Shown here: positions 11,386-21,716 of the stretch, one piece after another | Numbering within the stretch: the stretch's first letter is position 1 | Layout of the letters: every line of letters starts with the position of its first letter | Assembly: GCA_017654935.2 (NCBI GenBank) | Contig: CM065690.1 | Location: forward strand, 32,481,532 to 32,545,531 | Direction: 5' to 3' | DNA from: Phymorhynchus buccinoides | Lineage: Eukaryota; Mollusca; Gastropoda; Neogastropoda; Raphitomidae | DNA length: 64,000 bases | The notes under the pieces: generated by a model | The model's input: the letters and a program-made list of their open reading frames with translations, nothing else | What the model was told of the DNA's origin: nothing | The model's database searches: none | Made by a program: the position numbers and the translations under genes

Positions 11386-11529
11386 GTACTCTCGTCTTCT
11401 TGTTATTTCCGGGAAAGGTGCAGTGAATTTGGTTCATGTTCAGGCGTTCATGTAGACACAGGGTGTCGCTGTAGTCCATGTGTAAAATCCGGGGTTTGTA
11501 GTCGTCGTCGGTGATGTCCAAACGCCCCC
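11369..11529 (-). CDS. Possible terminal exon merging into the 89-bp minisatellite
   Basis: On the minus strand a pyrimidine-rich tract ending in TTTGAG at about 11,530 is followed by a frame of about 53 codons containing DITDDDYKPRILHMDYSDTL and ending at TGA at 11,369, within the first minisatellite unit. Composition looks protein-like, but no family is recognised and no upstream exon was found. It may be a gene remnant whose end seeded the minisatellite. Very uncertain. Confidence 0.2.
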
Positions 11530-12029
11530 CTCAAAGAAAAAAGAAAGAAAGCCGCCGTAAGCGCTACAGGGCGGCCTTCTTCATGCCCAGGTACTGTCAG
11601 TCCGCCACACAGGCTTCAGGACGACGACGACCCAGAAAGTTGACACGCAGCAGTGGCTCATTGCGTACATCCACGGTGGGGGTGACCAGTCCCAGCCCAC
11701 ACTCACAGGCCCCCGACGATAAGCGAGTCCATGCTGGGGTTTCAATCACAAAACGGCCGCACCATGGACCACCTCATACTGACGTGCCTCCAGTCCAAGC
11801 CGCCGCCGCTCATCGTTCAGCACTTCAGGCCAACAGCACCCCGTCGCTGGAAGGTTGTCTGCGCCGCCCCGCCGCCGATCTGCCACCTCAGCAGCCTTCG
11901 AAGAGTTGCCACAGTCCTCTTCGGCGTACAGCGCTGGTCAGACCCTGTACGGACGGATCCCAGGACCATCTGTTCATGGATGTCATATTTATATTTGGAT
12001 GGCTTTTTATGGAGAATTATAAAGTGTGA
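11511..12029 (+). CDS. Hypothetical GC-rich frame (172 codons), doubtful
   Basis: An open frame rich in Arg, Pro, Ser and Gln begins MMSKRPPQRKKKESRRKR. It overlaps another open frame from 11,731 and the minus-strand candidate above. GC content is higher than the flanks, which inflates frame lengths. No domain is recognised; it may be a decayed mobile element or gene fragment. Confidence 0.2.
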   Translation: MMSKRPPQRKKKESRRKRYRAAFFMPRYCQSATQASGRRRPRKLTRSSGSLRTSTVGVTSPSPHSQAPDDKRVHAGVSITKRPHHGPPHTDVPPVQAAAAHRSALQANSTPSLEGCLRRPAADLPPQQPSKSCHSPLRRTALVRPCTDGSQDHLFMDVIFIFGWLFMENYKV

Positions 12030-12155
12030 TTAACACAGACAGACAAAGAAACAAACAAAACCTTGTCTGGTGATGTGGGGATTAGTTCTGTGGGGAAAAC
12101 CCTTTGAAGTCAAAATGACAGTGATGACTGGCACTTCGCACTCGCCTACCCCACA

Positions 12156-12160
<5 letters not shown>

Positions 12161-12246
<86 letters not shown>

Positions 12247-12341
12247 AAACGAAATTATGTAAATCAATGCTGCAACCTCATGTCATTAGGGCTACACAGC
12301 TGTTGACATTAAAAGTCGTTGCCATTGCCTTTTCCCCCCCC

Positions 12342-12382
<41 letters not shown>
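12161..12382. repeat. (CT)n tracts
   Basis: Pure CT at 12,161-12,245, then a poly-C plus CT tract at 12,333-12,382. Confidence 0.95.
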
Positions 12383-12385
<3 letters not shown>

Positions 12386-12565
12386 GGATACCCACCGTAA
12401 CCATCCATAATGACAATACTGTTCATGGATATAAAAGTAAAATCCGTTGTCGCAGAGGTTTGAACAGGAGGATTTGTAGACAAAGAACACCCTGATTAAT
12501 ATAAAAACGTGAAATGTTTGGATTCCTAGCTAAGTGTCCCAGAAACCCAGGAACCCACAGCCACA

Positions 12566-12992
12566 TAGAGACGGGGACACAATGGAGTTTGGGAAACAAG
12601 AGATGGGGACACATAGAGACGGGGACACAATGGAGTTTGGGAAACAAGAGATGGGGACACATAGAGACGTGGACACAATGGAGTTTGGGAAACAAGAGAT
12701 GGGGACACATAGAGACGGGGACACAATGGAGTTGGGGAAACAAGATATGGGGACACAATGGAGTTTGGGAAACAAGAGATGGGGACACATAGAGACGGAG
12801 ACACAATGGAGTTTGGGAAACAAGAGATGGGGACACATAGAGACGGGGACACAATGGAGTTTGGGAAACAAGAGATGGGGACACATAGAGACGGAGACAC
12901 AATGGAGTTTGGGAAACAAGAGATGGGGACACATAGAGACGGGGACACAATGGAGTTTTTGGGAAACAAGAGATGGGGACACATAGAGACGG
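12566..12992. repeat. 48/32-bp minisatellite, left part (about 9 units)
   Basis: A 32-bp core (CACAATGGAGTTTGGGAAAC then AAGAGATGGGGA) alternates with an optional 16-bp piece (CACATAGAGACGGGGA), so units are 48 or 32 bp. Forty-eight is divisible by three, which creates long frames on both strands. The array stops at 12,992 and resumes at 14,263, split by the solo LTR. Confidence 0.95.
12988..12992. repeat. Target-site duplication GACGG, left copy
   Basis: GACGG directly precedes TGTGAC; the same five bases follow GTCACA at 14,263-14,267. Confidence 0.85.
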
Positions 12993-13365
12993 TGTGACAT
13001 AATTGGCCCGCACGACCCCTCTTTCTGTATCTACCCCCTCCCCCCCCTCTCCCCTTTTCATTTCTCGGGCCGGCCGCCACTTTAATTGCCCGTCAACATC
13101 AAACAGACGCCGATTAAGGCATTTATCTCTTTGAAGCCCGGTTTACCCCCCTTTCAGCATGTAACGCCTACATTGGTGATCTCCCTTTACCCCCCTTATC
13201 TCTGTTCTCCATCACGAGAAAGTGACATCAACAGTTGGCGCCCTTTGAAGACAACTCTTCCTTTCCAATCACGAGAAGGATAGGAATGTCGGCATGTGAT
13301 AATGATGTAACCGGCGCGTGATTGTTCTGTACTACTAGGACATCATCTTGTGACGTGTCGACTGC

Positions 13366-13371
13366 TATAAA
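13366..13371 (+). promoter_or_regulatory. TATA box of the solo LTR
   Basis: TATAAA about 370 bp inside the LTR, preceded by a CpG-containing GACGTGTCGAC. Assignment rests on position within the LTR. Confidence 0.5.
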
Positions 13372-13950
13372 CCAATCACAGGCTTTCATTATTTGAAAGT
13401 GAAGGAGAAAATTTGAGTAGTGAGGAAAGTTAGTCTACACATACTTTCACACAAGACGCTGAAACCTGGCTGGAGCAACATTGCAGACTCACCTCTCTCC
13501 CAGCCAGTCATAATAGCCCAACTACAGGGCATCGTGGGCAGGAAGATAATCCCTGACTCACAAGCACCAAGACGGGAACGCCGCCAAGACGCCCCGCACC
13601 CAGAATCCGCGAGGAGACCACGCCTGAACCGTGCCATCCCGCGAAGCCGTACCCGGAACGACTGGGAGCTACTCTCACCTGACGAGCAAGCCCAGCCACC
13701 CCAGCACTCGCTGATCACTACGGAGGAACTTGACAACAGCTAAGTGCACCGGACCGCGCCAATCATTTGAACTTTCCTCCGGACAATGAAGATGATTAGT
13801 GACCCTTCCCGTTTGGGGCTAACCTTCTAGAAAGACAAAAGTCTTGTAAATCCTTTCGGATTTCATTGTTTTTTTATTCATATTTTGTTTTGGTGCCATT
13901 GAGCTGCTTTATTATTATTGTTGCATAATCTTATGCAGATTTTGTGAGTA

Positions 13951-13956
13951 AATAAA
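13951..13956 (+). promoter_or_regulatory. Polyadenylation signal of the solo LTR
   Basis: AATAAA followed by ATACAAGTGTC, about 585 bp downstream of the TATA box. Confidence 0.45.
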
Positions 13957-14262
13957 ATACAAGTGTCAAATAATCCTGAACCCTTTGGTCAGACTGATGA
14001 GAGTGGGAGTCTTGTAATTTCATGTAAAACCCTACTTCTCTCTGTCTGCCATTTAGAGCAAAGCAACCACTTGTATTTCTTACAATCATACGAGCCAGAA
14101 CCCGGGCACAAATATAAATTTATTAGATGAAAAGGGGCCGGGAAAGTTGCTCATCTCCCATACCCTAGAGAAGTGGGCTAAAGGCAAATTTTCTACTTGA
14201 AAATTTAACACACTAAAAGTCTTCCCTAGAGACTTAGCCTTTTAACCCATTACCTCGTCACA

Positions 14263-15188
14263 GACGGGGACACAATGGAGTTTGGGAAACAAGAGATGGG
14301 GACACATAGAGACGGGGACACAATGGAGTTTGGGAAACAAGAGATGGGGACACAATGGAGTTTGGGAAACAAGAGATGGGGACACATAGAGACGGAGACA
14401 CAATGGAGTTTGGGAAACAAGAGATGGGGACACAATGGAGTTTGGGAAACAAGAGATGGGGACACATAGAGACGGGGACACAATGGAGTTTGGGAAACAA
14501 GAGATGGGGACACAATGGAATTTGGGAAACAAGAGATGGGGACACATAGAGACGGGGACCCAATGGAGTTTGGGAAACAAGAGATGGGGACACAGAGACG
14601 GGGACACAATGGAGTTTGGGAAACAAGAGATGGGGACACATAGAGACGGGGACACAATGGAGTTTTGGGAAACAAGAGATGGGGACACATAGAGACGGGG
14701 GCGCAATGGAGTTTGGGAAACAAGAGATGGGGACACATAGAGACGGGGACACAATGGAGATTGGGAAACAAGAGATGGGGACACATAGAGACGTGGACAC
14801 AATGGAGTTTGGGAAACAAGAGATGGGGACACATAGAGACGGGGACACAATGGAGTTTGGGAAACAAGAGATGGGGACACAATGGAGTTTGGGAAACAAG
14901 AGATGGGGACGCAATGGAGTTTGGGAAACAAGAGATGGGGACACATAGAGACGGGGACACAATGGAGTTTGGGAAACAAGAGATGGGGACACAATGGAGT
15001 TTGGGAAACAAGAGATGGGGACACATAGAGACGGGGACACAATGGAGTTTGGGAAACGAGAGATGGGGACACATAGAGACGGGGACGCAATGGAGTTTGG
15101 GAAACAAGAGATGGGGACACATAGAGACGGGGACGCAATGGAGTTTGGGAAACAAGAGATGGGGACACATAGAGACGGGGGCGCAATG
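14263..15188. repeat. 48/32-bp minisatellite, right part (about 20 units)
   Basis: The same 32-bp core and optional 16-bp piece as the left part, with 48- and 32-bp units interspersed. Point variants (GGGGGCGCAATGG, AACGAGAG) mark individual units. It ends at about 15,188 where GCAATGCTACGCAGCC begins unique sequence. Confidence 0.95.
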
Positions 15189-15452
15189 CTACGCAGCCAG
15201 AAAGGTTGAGGGAGAGACAGGAGATTTCAAATGATAAAGGAAACGGTCAACTCGTTTCTTTCTCTTCGTTCTATCAGCTCAGCGGGAGGCCAAATGCTGC
15301 TTGGTCTCCAAGGAATGTTGTCTGCGGTGGCCATTGGTAGGTAGGAGGAACTCGTTCGTTGCTCATTTGATTCCCAGCGTCTAAAACGACCAAACAAAAC
15401 CAGGACAAACTCGCTTGTATATCGGCAAAATAATGAAGTGGTTTGTTGTAAA

Positions 15453-15453
<1 letters not shown>
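15189..15453. other. Non-coding, no feature recognised
   Basis: Single-copy sequence between the minisatellite and a poly-C run. Confidence 0.5.
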
Positions 15454-15739
<286 letters not shown>

Positions 15740-15747
15740 GTATCATC

Positions 15748-16150
15748 ATGCTGGGATCTAGCCAGTCAAAATACCTTAAAACCACTTAAAAGCATTTATC
15801 GACGCTCTCTGAAGCTCATTCTTCTCAAGCCATCGTCCCTCCTTCCTAGTGATTATAAGAAATTAGATATACTCCCAATTCATCTTAAGTGTCAATATAA
15901 CAAAGCCGTGCTTATGTATAAAATAATGAATGATTTAACACCAGCTTATCTGTTTAATATGTTCCCCATCAACAATATCCGTGGCAAGAAAATTGTCCAC
16001 ATTCCAAAACTAAGAACAAACTTATTCATGACATCTCTTATTTATTCAGGTGCCAAGCTATGGAATGATATGCCTGTCCATCTAAAAACGAATCCCAGCT
16101 TATTATCCTTTAGAAGGGCATATCATAAATATTTGATTGATCAACTATAA
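15748..16150 (+). pseudogene. LINE reverse-transcriptase ORF, C-terminal end (5' truncated)
   Basis: An open frame runs from the CT tract to TAA at 16,148. It reads WDLASQNTLKPLKSIYRRSL, then LKCQYNKAVLMYKIMNDLTP, and ends GAKLWNDMPVHLKTNPSLLS plus FRRAYHKYLIDQL. These are the familiar features of the region after the reverse transcriptase palm in CR1/L2/Rex-type non-LTR elements: W..AS..L.PL, a K..YKI.N...P.YL segment, and (A/P)KLWN.(M/L)P ... S...F(R/K)..... The frame is intact but everything upstream is missing, as in typical 5'-truncated insertions. Confidence 0.85.
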
Positions 16151-16377
16151 TTCCTGTAGGCATATTTGTGTTTATTTTGTACTAATATGTAGCAGATATT
16201 CATATATACAACTTTACCTTTCCTTATTAATTTTGCATCCATGATTATTGTAATTCTGAAGTAATGCCCATGGAGCAGCAATCTACATGCTATGCATGAT
16301 ATGTGTATACGGGTGTGCTCATGTATATGGGTGTAAGCGTGTATGTGTGCGCATATGAGTGTGTGTGTGATGAATGT

Positions 16378-16418
16378 GGTGTGTGTGTGTGTGTGTGTGT
16401 GTATTTGTGTGTATGTGT

Positions 16419-16470
<52 letters not shown>
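16378..16470. repeat. (GT)n microsatellite
   Basis: TG tract with a few TATG and TTTG interruptions. Confidence 0.95.
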
Positions 16471-16499
16471 CATTGATTATGTACAAAGATTTATAATAG

Positions 16500-17440
16500 T
16501 GTGCCTGAAAACATCTACTGCATGCCCCATCCCCCATGCGCGTACACACGCATGCTCACTCGTGCGAGTATAACCGCAGCTATGAAAAGCATGCGCGCAT
16601 GTTCGCGCACACGCATGTACACACGCATGCACACGTACGCGTGTGTACATTTTTCACTCTTTCTCCATGGCAACAGAATGATAGGCCAGTCATAATATAA
16701 CTTACATGTGCCATGGGAATACATAGGTAAAGAGTGAAAAATGTTAATTTGTAACGAGACCATAAGCAATGTAACGAGACACAACGCAACGCACGGCAGC
16801 ACAACCAGCAAAGAACCACTACTTTGTGGGTGTAGTGGGACAAGGGAAATAACTGCTTGTTGTTCTGTCCTAAGTCTTCTGAGAGATTACATCCCTTTAC
16901 TTGTTTTCGGCTCTTTGATGGTATTTATGACAACTCCAACATTTTCATTTTTGTCAAACGACTTAAATGGTTATGCCCACATTTATTCGTATAAAGACAA
17001 TGATTCATTGGCAACATTGTACTTTAAGCACCCCCTACATTTTTTGCATTGGAATAATTCACTGGGAAGCAACATTCTGCCATTATTGGGTTAGGATTGG
17101 CATAGGGTTCTTGTCGTGGAACTGAATGAACCAATCTTTGAGATTGAGATTCGTAAACACGGGGGTGGGTGGGTGGGGGTGGGTGGGGGGTGTCTAAAGT
17201 ACAAATTTGCTGATTCATTGATGGAAGGAAGCTCAACAAAGGTGATCTTGATATTTCCAGTAGTAAACTACTGTAAATCTTTCTTTATGGGAATAACATG
17301 GGGGCATCACCCTTTTTATTTGTTTTAATATTTGGTAAATCGTGTGTGTGTGTGTGTGTGGTGGTTGTTGTTCTTTAATTTAACGTCTTTTTACTTAAAG
17401 TGATATTAGACAGGAAAAGTGAGTATGTGAGTGTGTGGGG
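16500..17440. other. Non-coding; a pair of inverted terminal-like motifs
   Basis: No gene recognised. CATTGTACTTTAAGCACCCC near 17,010 is mirrored by GGGGTGTCTAAAGTACAA near 17,185, with AATGATTCA-type sequence beyond each. A third copy of the motif lies near 18,290 (CTTGTACTTTAGACACCCCC). It may be the end of a MITE family. Confidence 0.35.
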
Positions 17441-17447
17441 GGAGGGG

Positions 17448-17553
17448 TGTGTGTGTGTGCGTGCATATGTATGTGCATGCGCGCATATGTGCATGCGCGC
17501 GCGCGCGCGCGCTGCGCGCGCGCAGCGCGCGCGCGCGCGCGCGTGTGTGTGTA
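17448..17553. repeat. GT/GC alternating tract with a perfect GC palindrome
   Basis: About 100 bp of alternating purine-pyrimidine. The core (17,494-17,542) is CG repeats interrupted by GCTGC and GCAGC so that the two halves are reverse complements. It has strong Z-DNA and cruciform potential. Confidence 0.9.
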
Positions 17554-17635
17554 TTTTTAGCTTAAAAATATCTGTGTGCATCTGTGCAAGCATAAACCCT
17601 TTTTTCTTGGGGATTGACCTGCCTGCCCCCATGTT

Positions 17636-17860
17636 GTTGTACAAGTAGCTCCTCCACCTTCTGGAAGTTCTGTGCTTATAACTTCCTCTAATCTGTCACT
17701 GTCTTTGACTCTGTCTTGTCCCCTTGCTTACTGTCGTCTACTATCTTTCTGCCTTACTGGTCCATTCTCCTGCCTTTGTTCTAGAAACTCTTAACACAGA
17801 TTTTCTCCAGCCTTTAAGACGGATCATGCTGGGCCTAACTATTTTTGGCTCACTCGTGTT
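17636..17860 (+). repeat. SINE-like family A, copy 6 (tail type II, incomplete)
   Basis: Body landmarks GTACAAGTAGCTCCTCCACC, CTTCTGGAAGTTCTGTGC and CTTTCTGCCTTACTGG are present. It then passes into ATGCTGGGCCTAACTATTT, the start of the type II tail, and diverges. A detached piece of the same tail (TAGTTAGGCGCATAGCGGC) lies near 18,397. Confidence 0.75.
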
Positions 17861-18162
17861 AACACAAAGTGAGTCTATAGTATGATGGTTGTTCGGTTGT
17901 GTGTATGTGTGTGTGTGTTACGTCCGTGGTCTAGTCTCCAAACTTTAACGTTGGCATTTTCTCGGGAAATAGAAGGCGTACATTGTTCAAACTTTGCATA
18001 CACATAGATGTTTATGCAAGCTTTCAAACAATAATGATTTGAATAATTAAATACTTAAAGCAACACTGTAAACAGATAACAAACATATAGCATTTTAGAT
18101 TAGTGGGTTAGAGAGTATTCAACAGGCAACATAAGTTAAGAAGCTCATCCACATTGAAAGCT

Positions 18163-18233
18163 TCGATAGCTCATTGGTAGAGTGTCTGTCTGTCATGCCA
18201 GTGGTTCCGGGTTCGATTCTCGGCACGGGCACA
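18163..18233 (+). repeat. tRNA-like sequence, probably the head of a SINE
   Basis: TAGCTCATTGGTAGAGTG matches the D-arm / A-box region and GGTTCCGGGTTCGATTC the T-arm / B-box; the T stem (CCGGG/CTCGG) pairs. The acceptor and anticodon stems pair poorly, so a functional tRNA is unlikely. An A/T-rich stretch follows. Confidence 0.55.
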
Positions 18234-18467
18234 TTTAAAAAATTTTTTTTTTTAGTTGTATCCATTAACGATAGTTTCATTGTACTTTAAAATTTTATTG
18301 GCAATCTTGTACTTTAGACACCCCCCTCAATCTTTATTTGTTGTTGTCCCACATGTGCCTGTTCGAGTGAGCCTTGAAGGCTTTGCCTCTTGTTTTAGTT
18401 AGGCGCATAGCGGCATCATGACAGGAGGCTGTATGAGTAATGTGTTGACAAAGAAGAAGAGACCTGC

Positions 18468-18783
18468 CAGACTGTTTTATGTACCATATTTTACTGTTTT
18501 ATGTACCATATTTTACTGTTTTATGTACCATATTTTACTGTTTTATGTACCATATTTTACTGTTTTATGTACCATACTTTACTGTTTTATGTACCATATT
18601 TTACTGTTTTATGTACCATACTTTACTGTTTTATGTACCATATTTTACTGTTTTATGTACCATACTTTACTGTTTTATGTACCATACTTTACTGTTTTAT
18701 GTACCATATTTTACTGTTTTATGTGCCATATTTTACTGTTTTATGTACCATATTTTACTGTTTTATGTACCATATTTTACGAT
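18468..18783. repeat. 22-bp satellite, about 14 copies
   Basis: Unit TTTTATGTACCATATTTTAC plus TG, with C/T variation in CATACTTT versus CATATTTT. Units are nearly identical. The FYCFMYH-type frames in all three phases are repeat artefacts. Confidence 0.97.
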
Positions 18784-18831
18784 ACTTTTCTCTCCAGAGT
18801 GAGACCATGCACCTTATATTAATAAGTAGGT

Positions 18832-19032
18832 ATTAGGTACTTTATAGTCACAGAGGCGTTTCTGTGAAATTCGGGTTGCTCCCACCTGGAGAGTGAGTCG
18901 CCGCCAGAGGCGCGCCAGCCTTTTTTTTTTTTTTTTTTTTTTTTGCCATGCGATTTTTTGGTGGGTAAATTTGGACCAAATGACAACTTTGTCATTGCCA
19001 CTGGGTTTAGCGTATGCTAAGTGCATGGGCAC

Positions 19033-19066
<34 letters not shown>

Positions 19067-19185
19067 TCCACGTTCAGACCGTTAAGGCCTAGTGCAGAAT
19101 GAGAGGGAAAAAATCCCCTGTACCCAGGTTCGAACTCGGGTTTACTTGACACGAAGCGAACGCGATACCACTGTGCCACTCTAAT
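18832..19185 (-). repeat. tRNA-derived SINE family B, full-length copy
   Basis: Read on the minus strand, the head begins at about 19,182 (GTGGCACAGTGGTATCGCG, an A-box) and contains ACCCGAGTTCGAACCTGGG (B-box). The body includes GGCCTTAACGGTCTGAACG, GAGACGATAAACCGAGG and GTCATTTGGTCCAAAT. The 3' part follows an A-rich run and ends GCCTCTGTGACTATAAAGTA. Other copies are at 25,128-25,442 and 53,105-53,265. Confidence 0.85.
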
Positions 19186-19452
19186 GACTACTAATATAGT
19201 AAGAAAATCTGAATTTTGTGGAACATTTGGGGGACGCGCCTTATAATAAGGTGCGACTTGTCATAAAAATATGGTATGTATATCTGTGTTTCAGATTGAC
19301 AATGTGGTCAGTGTGTTTTATAGTCAAACCTGTGTTTTTTAAATATAAAATTTTCCTGTACCTTGTGACCATGAACCTTTTCTTTTCCCTTGTGGGTTAA
19401 CCTACCTGACTTTATTTATTTATTTGTTTATTTACTATCAGTCCTGCACGTG

Positions 19453-19453
19453 T

Positions 19454-19494
<41 letters not shown>

Positions 19495-19703
19495 CTCTCT
19501 CTCTCTCACACTCTCTCTCTTTCGCCCCCCCCCCCCCCTCACCACTCTTTCACTTGGGTTTATGATGCAAGGGAAGTAACCAGTGCAAACCACACACAAT
19601 TTGAAGCGATTCTGTACGCTGGTTTGTGAGTTACTGGGCGAACACACACACACTCACACTCACACTCACACTCTCTCACTCTCTCTATCTGTCTCTGTCT
19701 CTC
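19453..19703. repeat. CA / CT microsatellites
   Basis: CA at 19,455-19,490, CT to 19,520, poly-C near 19,525-19,538, and CACTCA/CT at 19,640-19,703. Confidence 0.9.
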
Positions 19704-20042
19704 AGGCATGGTAGACCTCCGCGAATCGCGGAAAATCCACGAAAGTGAAAATTTGACCCCCCCAAAATAAAAATAAATAAAAAGCTAAAAGTTACGTGCG
19801 TTGAAACCTATGCAATCGCTTCGCGGAACCGAATGTGAATGACTGAACAAGCAACTTCCCGCCGAAGTTAGCAGTCGTTGTGATCCTAGTGCTTCTTTTT
19901 CTTCTTCTTCTTCTTCTTCATTTTGACGCCCCACTTCATCATTTTAGTTTGAGTCGACATCCTTCAAATGAAATGCAGAATTGGTTGGATATTCTTCCGC
20001 GAAACTCACCTTGCCCCCACTACCATGCCTGCTCTCTCCCCT

Positions 20043-20078
<36 letters not shown>

Positions 20079-20586
20079 AAATATAAGAGGCATTAAGATT
20101 TATTTATTGTCGAGCCGCGGACGGCGAGACCTTTAGCACACAGTTAACTTCCGTCATATGGACAAATCTTTGACGTCACTTCTGCTCATGGGGACATCAG
20201 ACGTGTTTACCCATAAGATTTCACCATATTTTGTACACATATTTGACAAAAATATGATATATATGGTACATGGGACAAAAATATGGTGAAATGGTGACAA
20301 AAGTATATAACTTAGAACTGCAAATTGCCTGATTCAGGAAACGGGTGCTCTCTGTGTGTGTGTGTGTGTTGTAAATTTAAATGGATGATACTTTTGACAC
20401 AGTATTTCAGCAAGTTATAGAAATGTATGCATGTTTACACTCCGTTGTGGAAACTTTCCTGTTGGAGTACTCCTGTTTTGTGAAAAATACATTTCTTTTG
20501 GATTTCGAATACCAGAAGCCCAATGTCAGGGTAAACGGGTCTGGGACATGACATTTATTTATTGATTTTGGTAACCTGTGTTCCAG
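19704..20586. other. Non-coding sequence upstream of an ASCC3 exon
   Basis: No coding exon is recognised. ACCTCCGCGAATCGCGGAAA near 19,716 resembles ends of pogo-type elements but I cannot find the partner end. TTC repeats at 19,896-19,919 and a CT tract at 20,048-20,073 are present. Intronic if the ASCC3 piece continues upstream. Confidence 0.5.
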
Positions 20587-20724
20587 ATTGACAATGTGAT
20601 CAGCGGTGTGCATGACAGCAACCTCAAGCTGATGCTGGCCTTCGGCATCGGCATCCACCACGCTGGCCTGGTGGAGCGGGACAGGAAGAGCGTGGAGGAG
20701 CTGTTTGTCAACCAGCGAATACAG
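20587..20724 (+). CDS. ASCC3: ASCC3 exon, second helicase cassette (HHAGL region)
   Basis: The exon is 138 bp (46 codons, phase 0 both ends) between TGTTCCAG and GTACAG. It encodes IDNVISGVHDSNLKLMLAFG, then IGIHHAGLVERDRKSVEELF and VNQRIQ. The HHAGL motif and the VEELF segment belong to the RecA2 domain of Ski2-like helicases, and the match to ASCC3 cassette 2 is close to residue-for-residue. ASCC3 is a 3'-to-5' helicase working with ALKBH3 in alkylation repair and with ASCC2 and TRIP4 in splitting collided ribosomes. No upstream cassette-2 exon was found in the preceding 20 kb, so either the intron is very long or the order is broken. Confidence 0.95.
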
Positions 20725-21061
20725 GTACAGGCACCCCTTCCTCACCCAGACCTGCCTACCCATACGATTTGTCCATATTTTGTACTCGATTTTGAGCCCC
20801 AGTACGGTAAATGGAAAATTAATACGACAAAAATTTGAACTTAAGGTCTTCTAAGATCGGTCAAAATTGAGTGTTTTTCGTCATTTCGCACGGCAGTTTA
20901 ATGTTCTGTAATGTTCCGTTTTGGGGTCTCCTTGCAAAATACAGAATTTTGAGAAAAAGTACGGAATTTTATTTCGTGGAGTACCTAAAAAAAGAAATTG
21001 CGGGTAGGCAAGTCTGTTCACCTTCACATATTTGTGACGCAGCACCACCAAAGGGACATCA

Positions 21062-21109
<48 letters not shown>
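21062..21109. repeat. Poly-G run, 48 bp
   Basis: Uninterrupted G run within the ASCC3 intron. Confidence 0.97.
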
Positions 21110-21110
<1 letters not shown>

Positions 21111-21510
21111 GACTGTTTGTTTGTGCGTTCTGTCTCTGTCTCTTTCTGTCTCACTATGTGGGATAGTCGCGCAAATTGCATAGAGGAAAATAGCGCAAAT
21201 TGACGTATTCGTGCCTCAGTTGTGGAGGTGTACTCATGGGTGCTACTCTTTCATTTTTACACAGATTTCAGTATTTTTAATGTTACCAGAAACTGAACTT
21301 CAGTTTTTTTAAAATTCATCAAATTTTAGTTTTTTTGCCACAAGCGATTTGGGGCGTTTTTTGAACTTAGTCTAGTTCTATCTTGAAAGTTTACAAAGGC
21401 ACTGTAATAATTTTGCAAGGCTTATCAGACTCAAACTGTCTGTATTAATTTTAACTGTCTGTCTGCCTCATCTCTCTCTTTTAAGTTGCCCCCCTGAATT
21501 GTCCGACGAG

Positions 21511-21716
21511 GCTCTGGCCCTGTACCCTTTCGGGGCCGTGGGTCCCTGGACCCCTGCCTTTCATTTTGTTTCATTTTGTGGAGTTGCACCCATGTGTGCC
21601 GCAGGTGCTGATCGCCACCAGCACTCTGGCCCTGTACCCTTTCGGGGCCATGGGGCCCTGGACCCCTGCCTTTCATTTTGTTTCATTTTGTGGAGTTGCA
21701 CCCATGTGTGCCGCAG
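21511..21716. repeat. 112-bp tandem duplication reaching into an exon start
   Basis: Two units contain CTCTGGCCCTGTACCCTTTC, CCCTGGACCCCTGCC, TTTCATTTTGTTTCATTTTG and GTTGCACCCATGTGTGCC, each ending GCAG followed by GTGCTGATCGCCACCAGCAC. The second GCAG at 21,716 is the real acceptor. The first, at 21,604, carries a copy of the acceptor and about 27 nt of exon before diverging. Confidence 0.9.

Larger units (their letters stand above)
12993..14262 (+). mobile_element. Solo LTR, 1,270 bp
   Basis: The segment begins TGTGAC and ends GTCACA, the inverted TG...CA ends of LTRs, and is flanked by a perfect 5-bp duplication GACGG. It interrupts the 48/32-bp minisatellite, which continues on both sides. 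A TATAAA at 13,366-13,371 and an AATAAA at 13,951-13,956 are placed as expected for a promoter and a polyadenylation signal, about 585 bp apart, and set the + orientation. No gag or pol sequence and no second LTR are present, so this is the product of LTR-LTR recombination. A 107-codon frame at 13,420-13,743 lies inside the predicted R/U5 part and has no recognised domain. Length is long for Gypsy or BEL LTRs but within range. Confidence 0.88.

Noticed and set aside
12534..15234. Frames of up to 314 codons in the 48/32-bp minisatellite
   Set aside because: All are translations of the repeat unit in several frames on both strands, broken by the LTR; no start context, no non-repeat domain.
16741..17094. 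117-codon frame as a gene
   Set aside because: No domain, no conserved features, AT-rich single-copy sequence with MITE-end-like motifs inside.
18163..18233. Functional tRNA gene
   Set aside because: A- and B-box regions are good but acceptor and anticodon stems do not pair; fits a SINE head.
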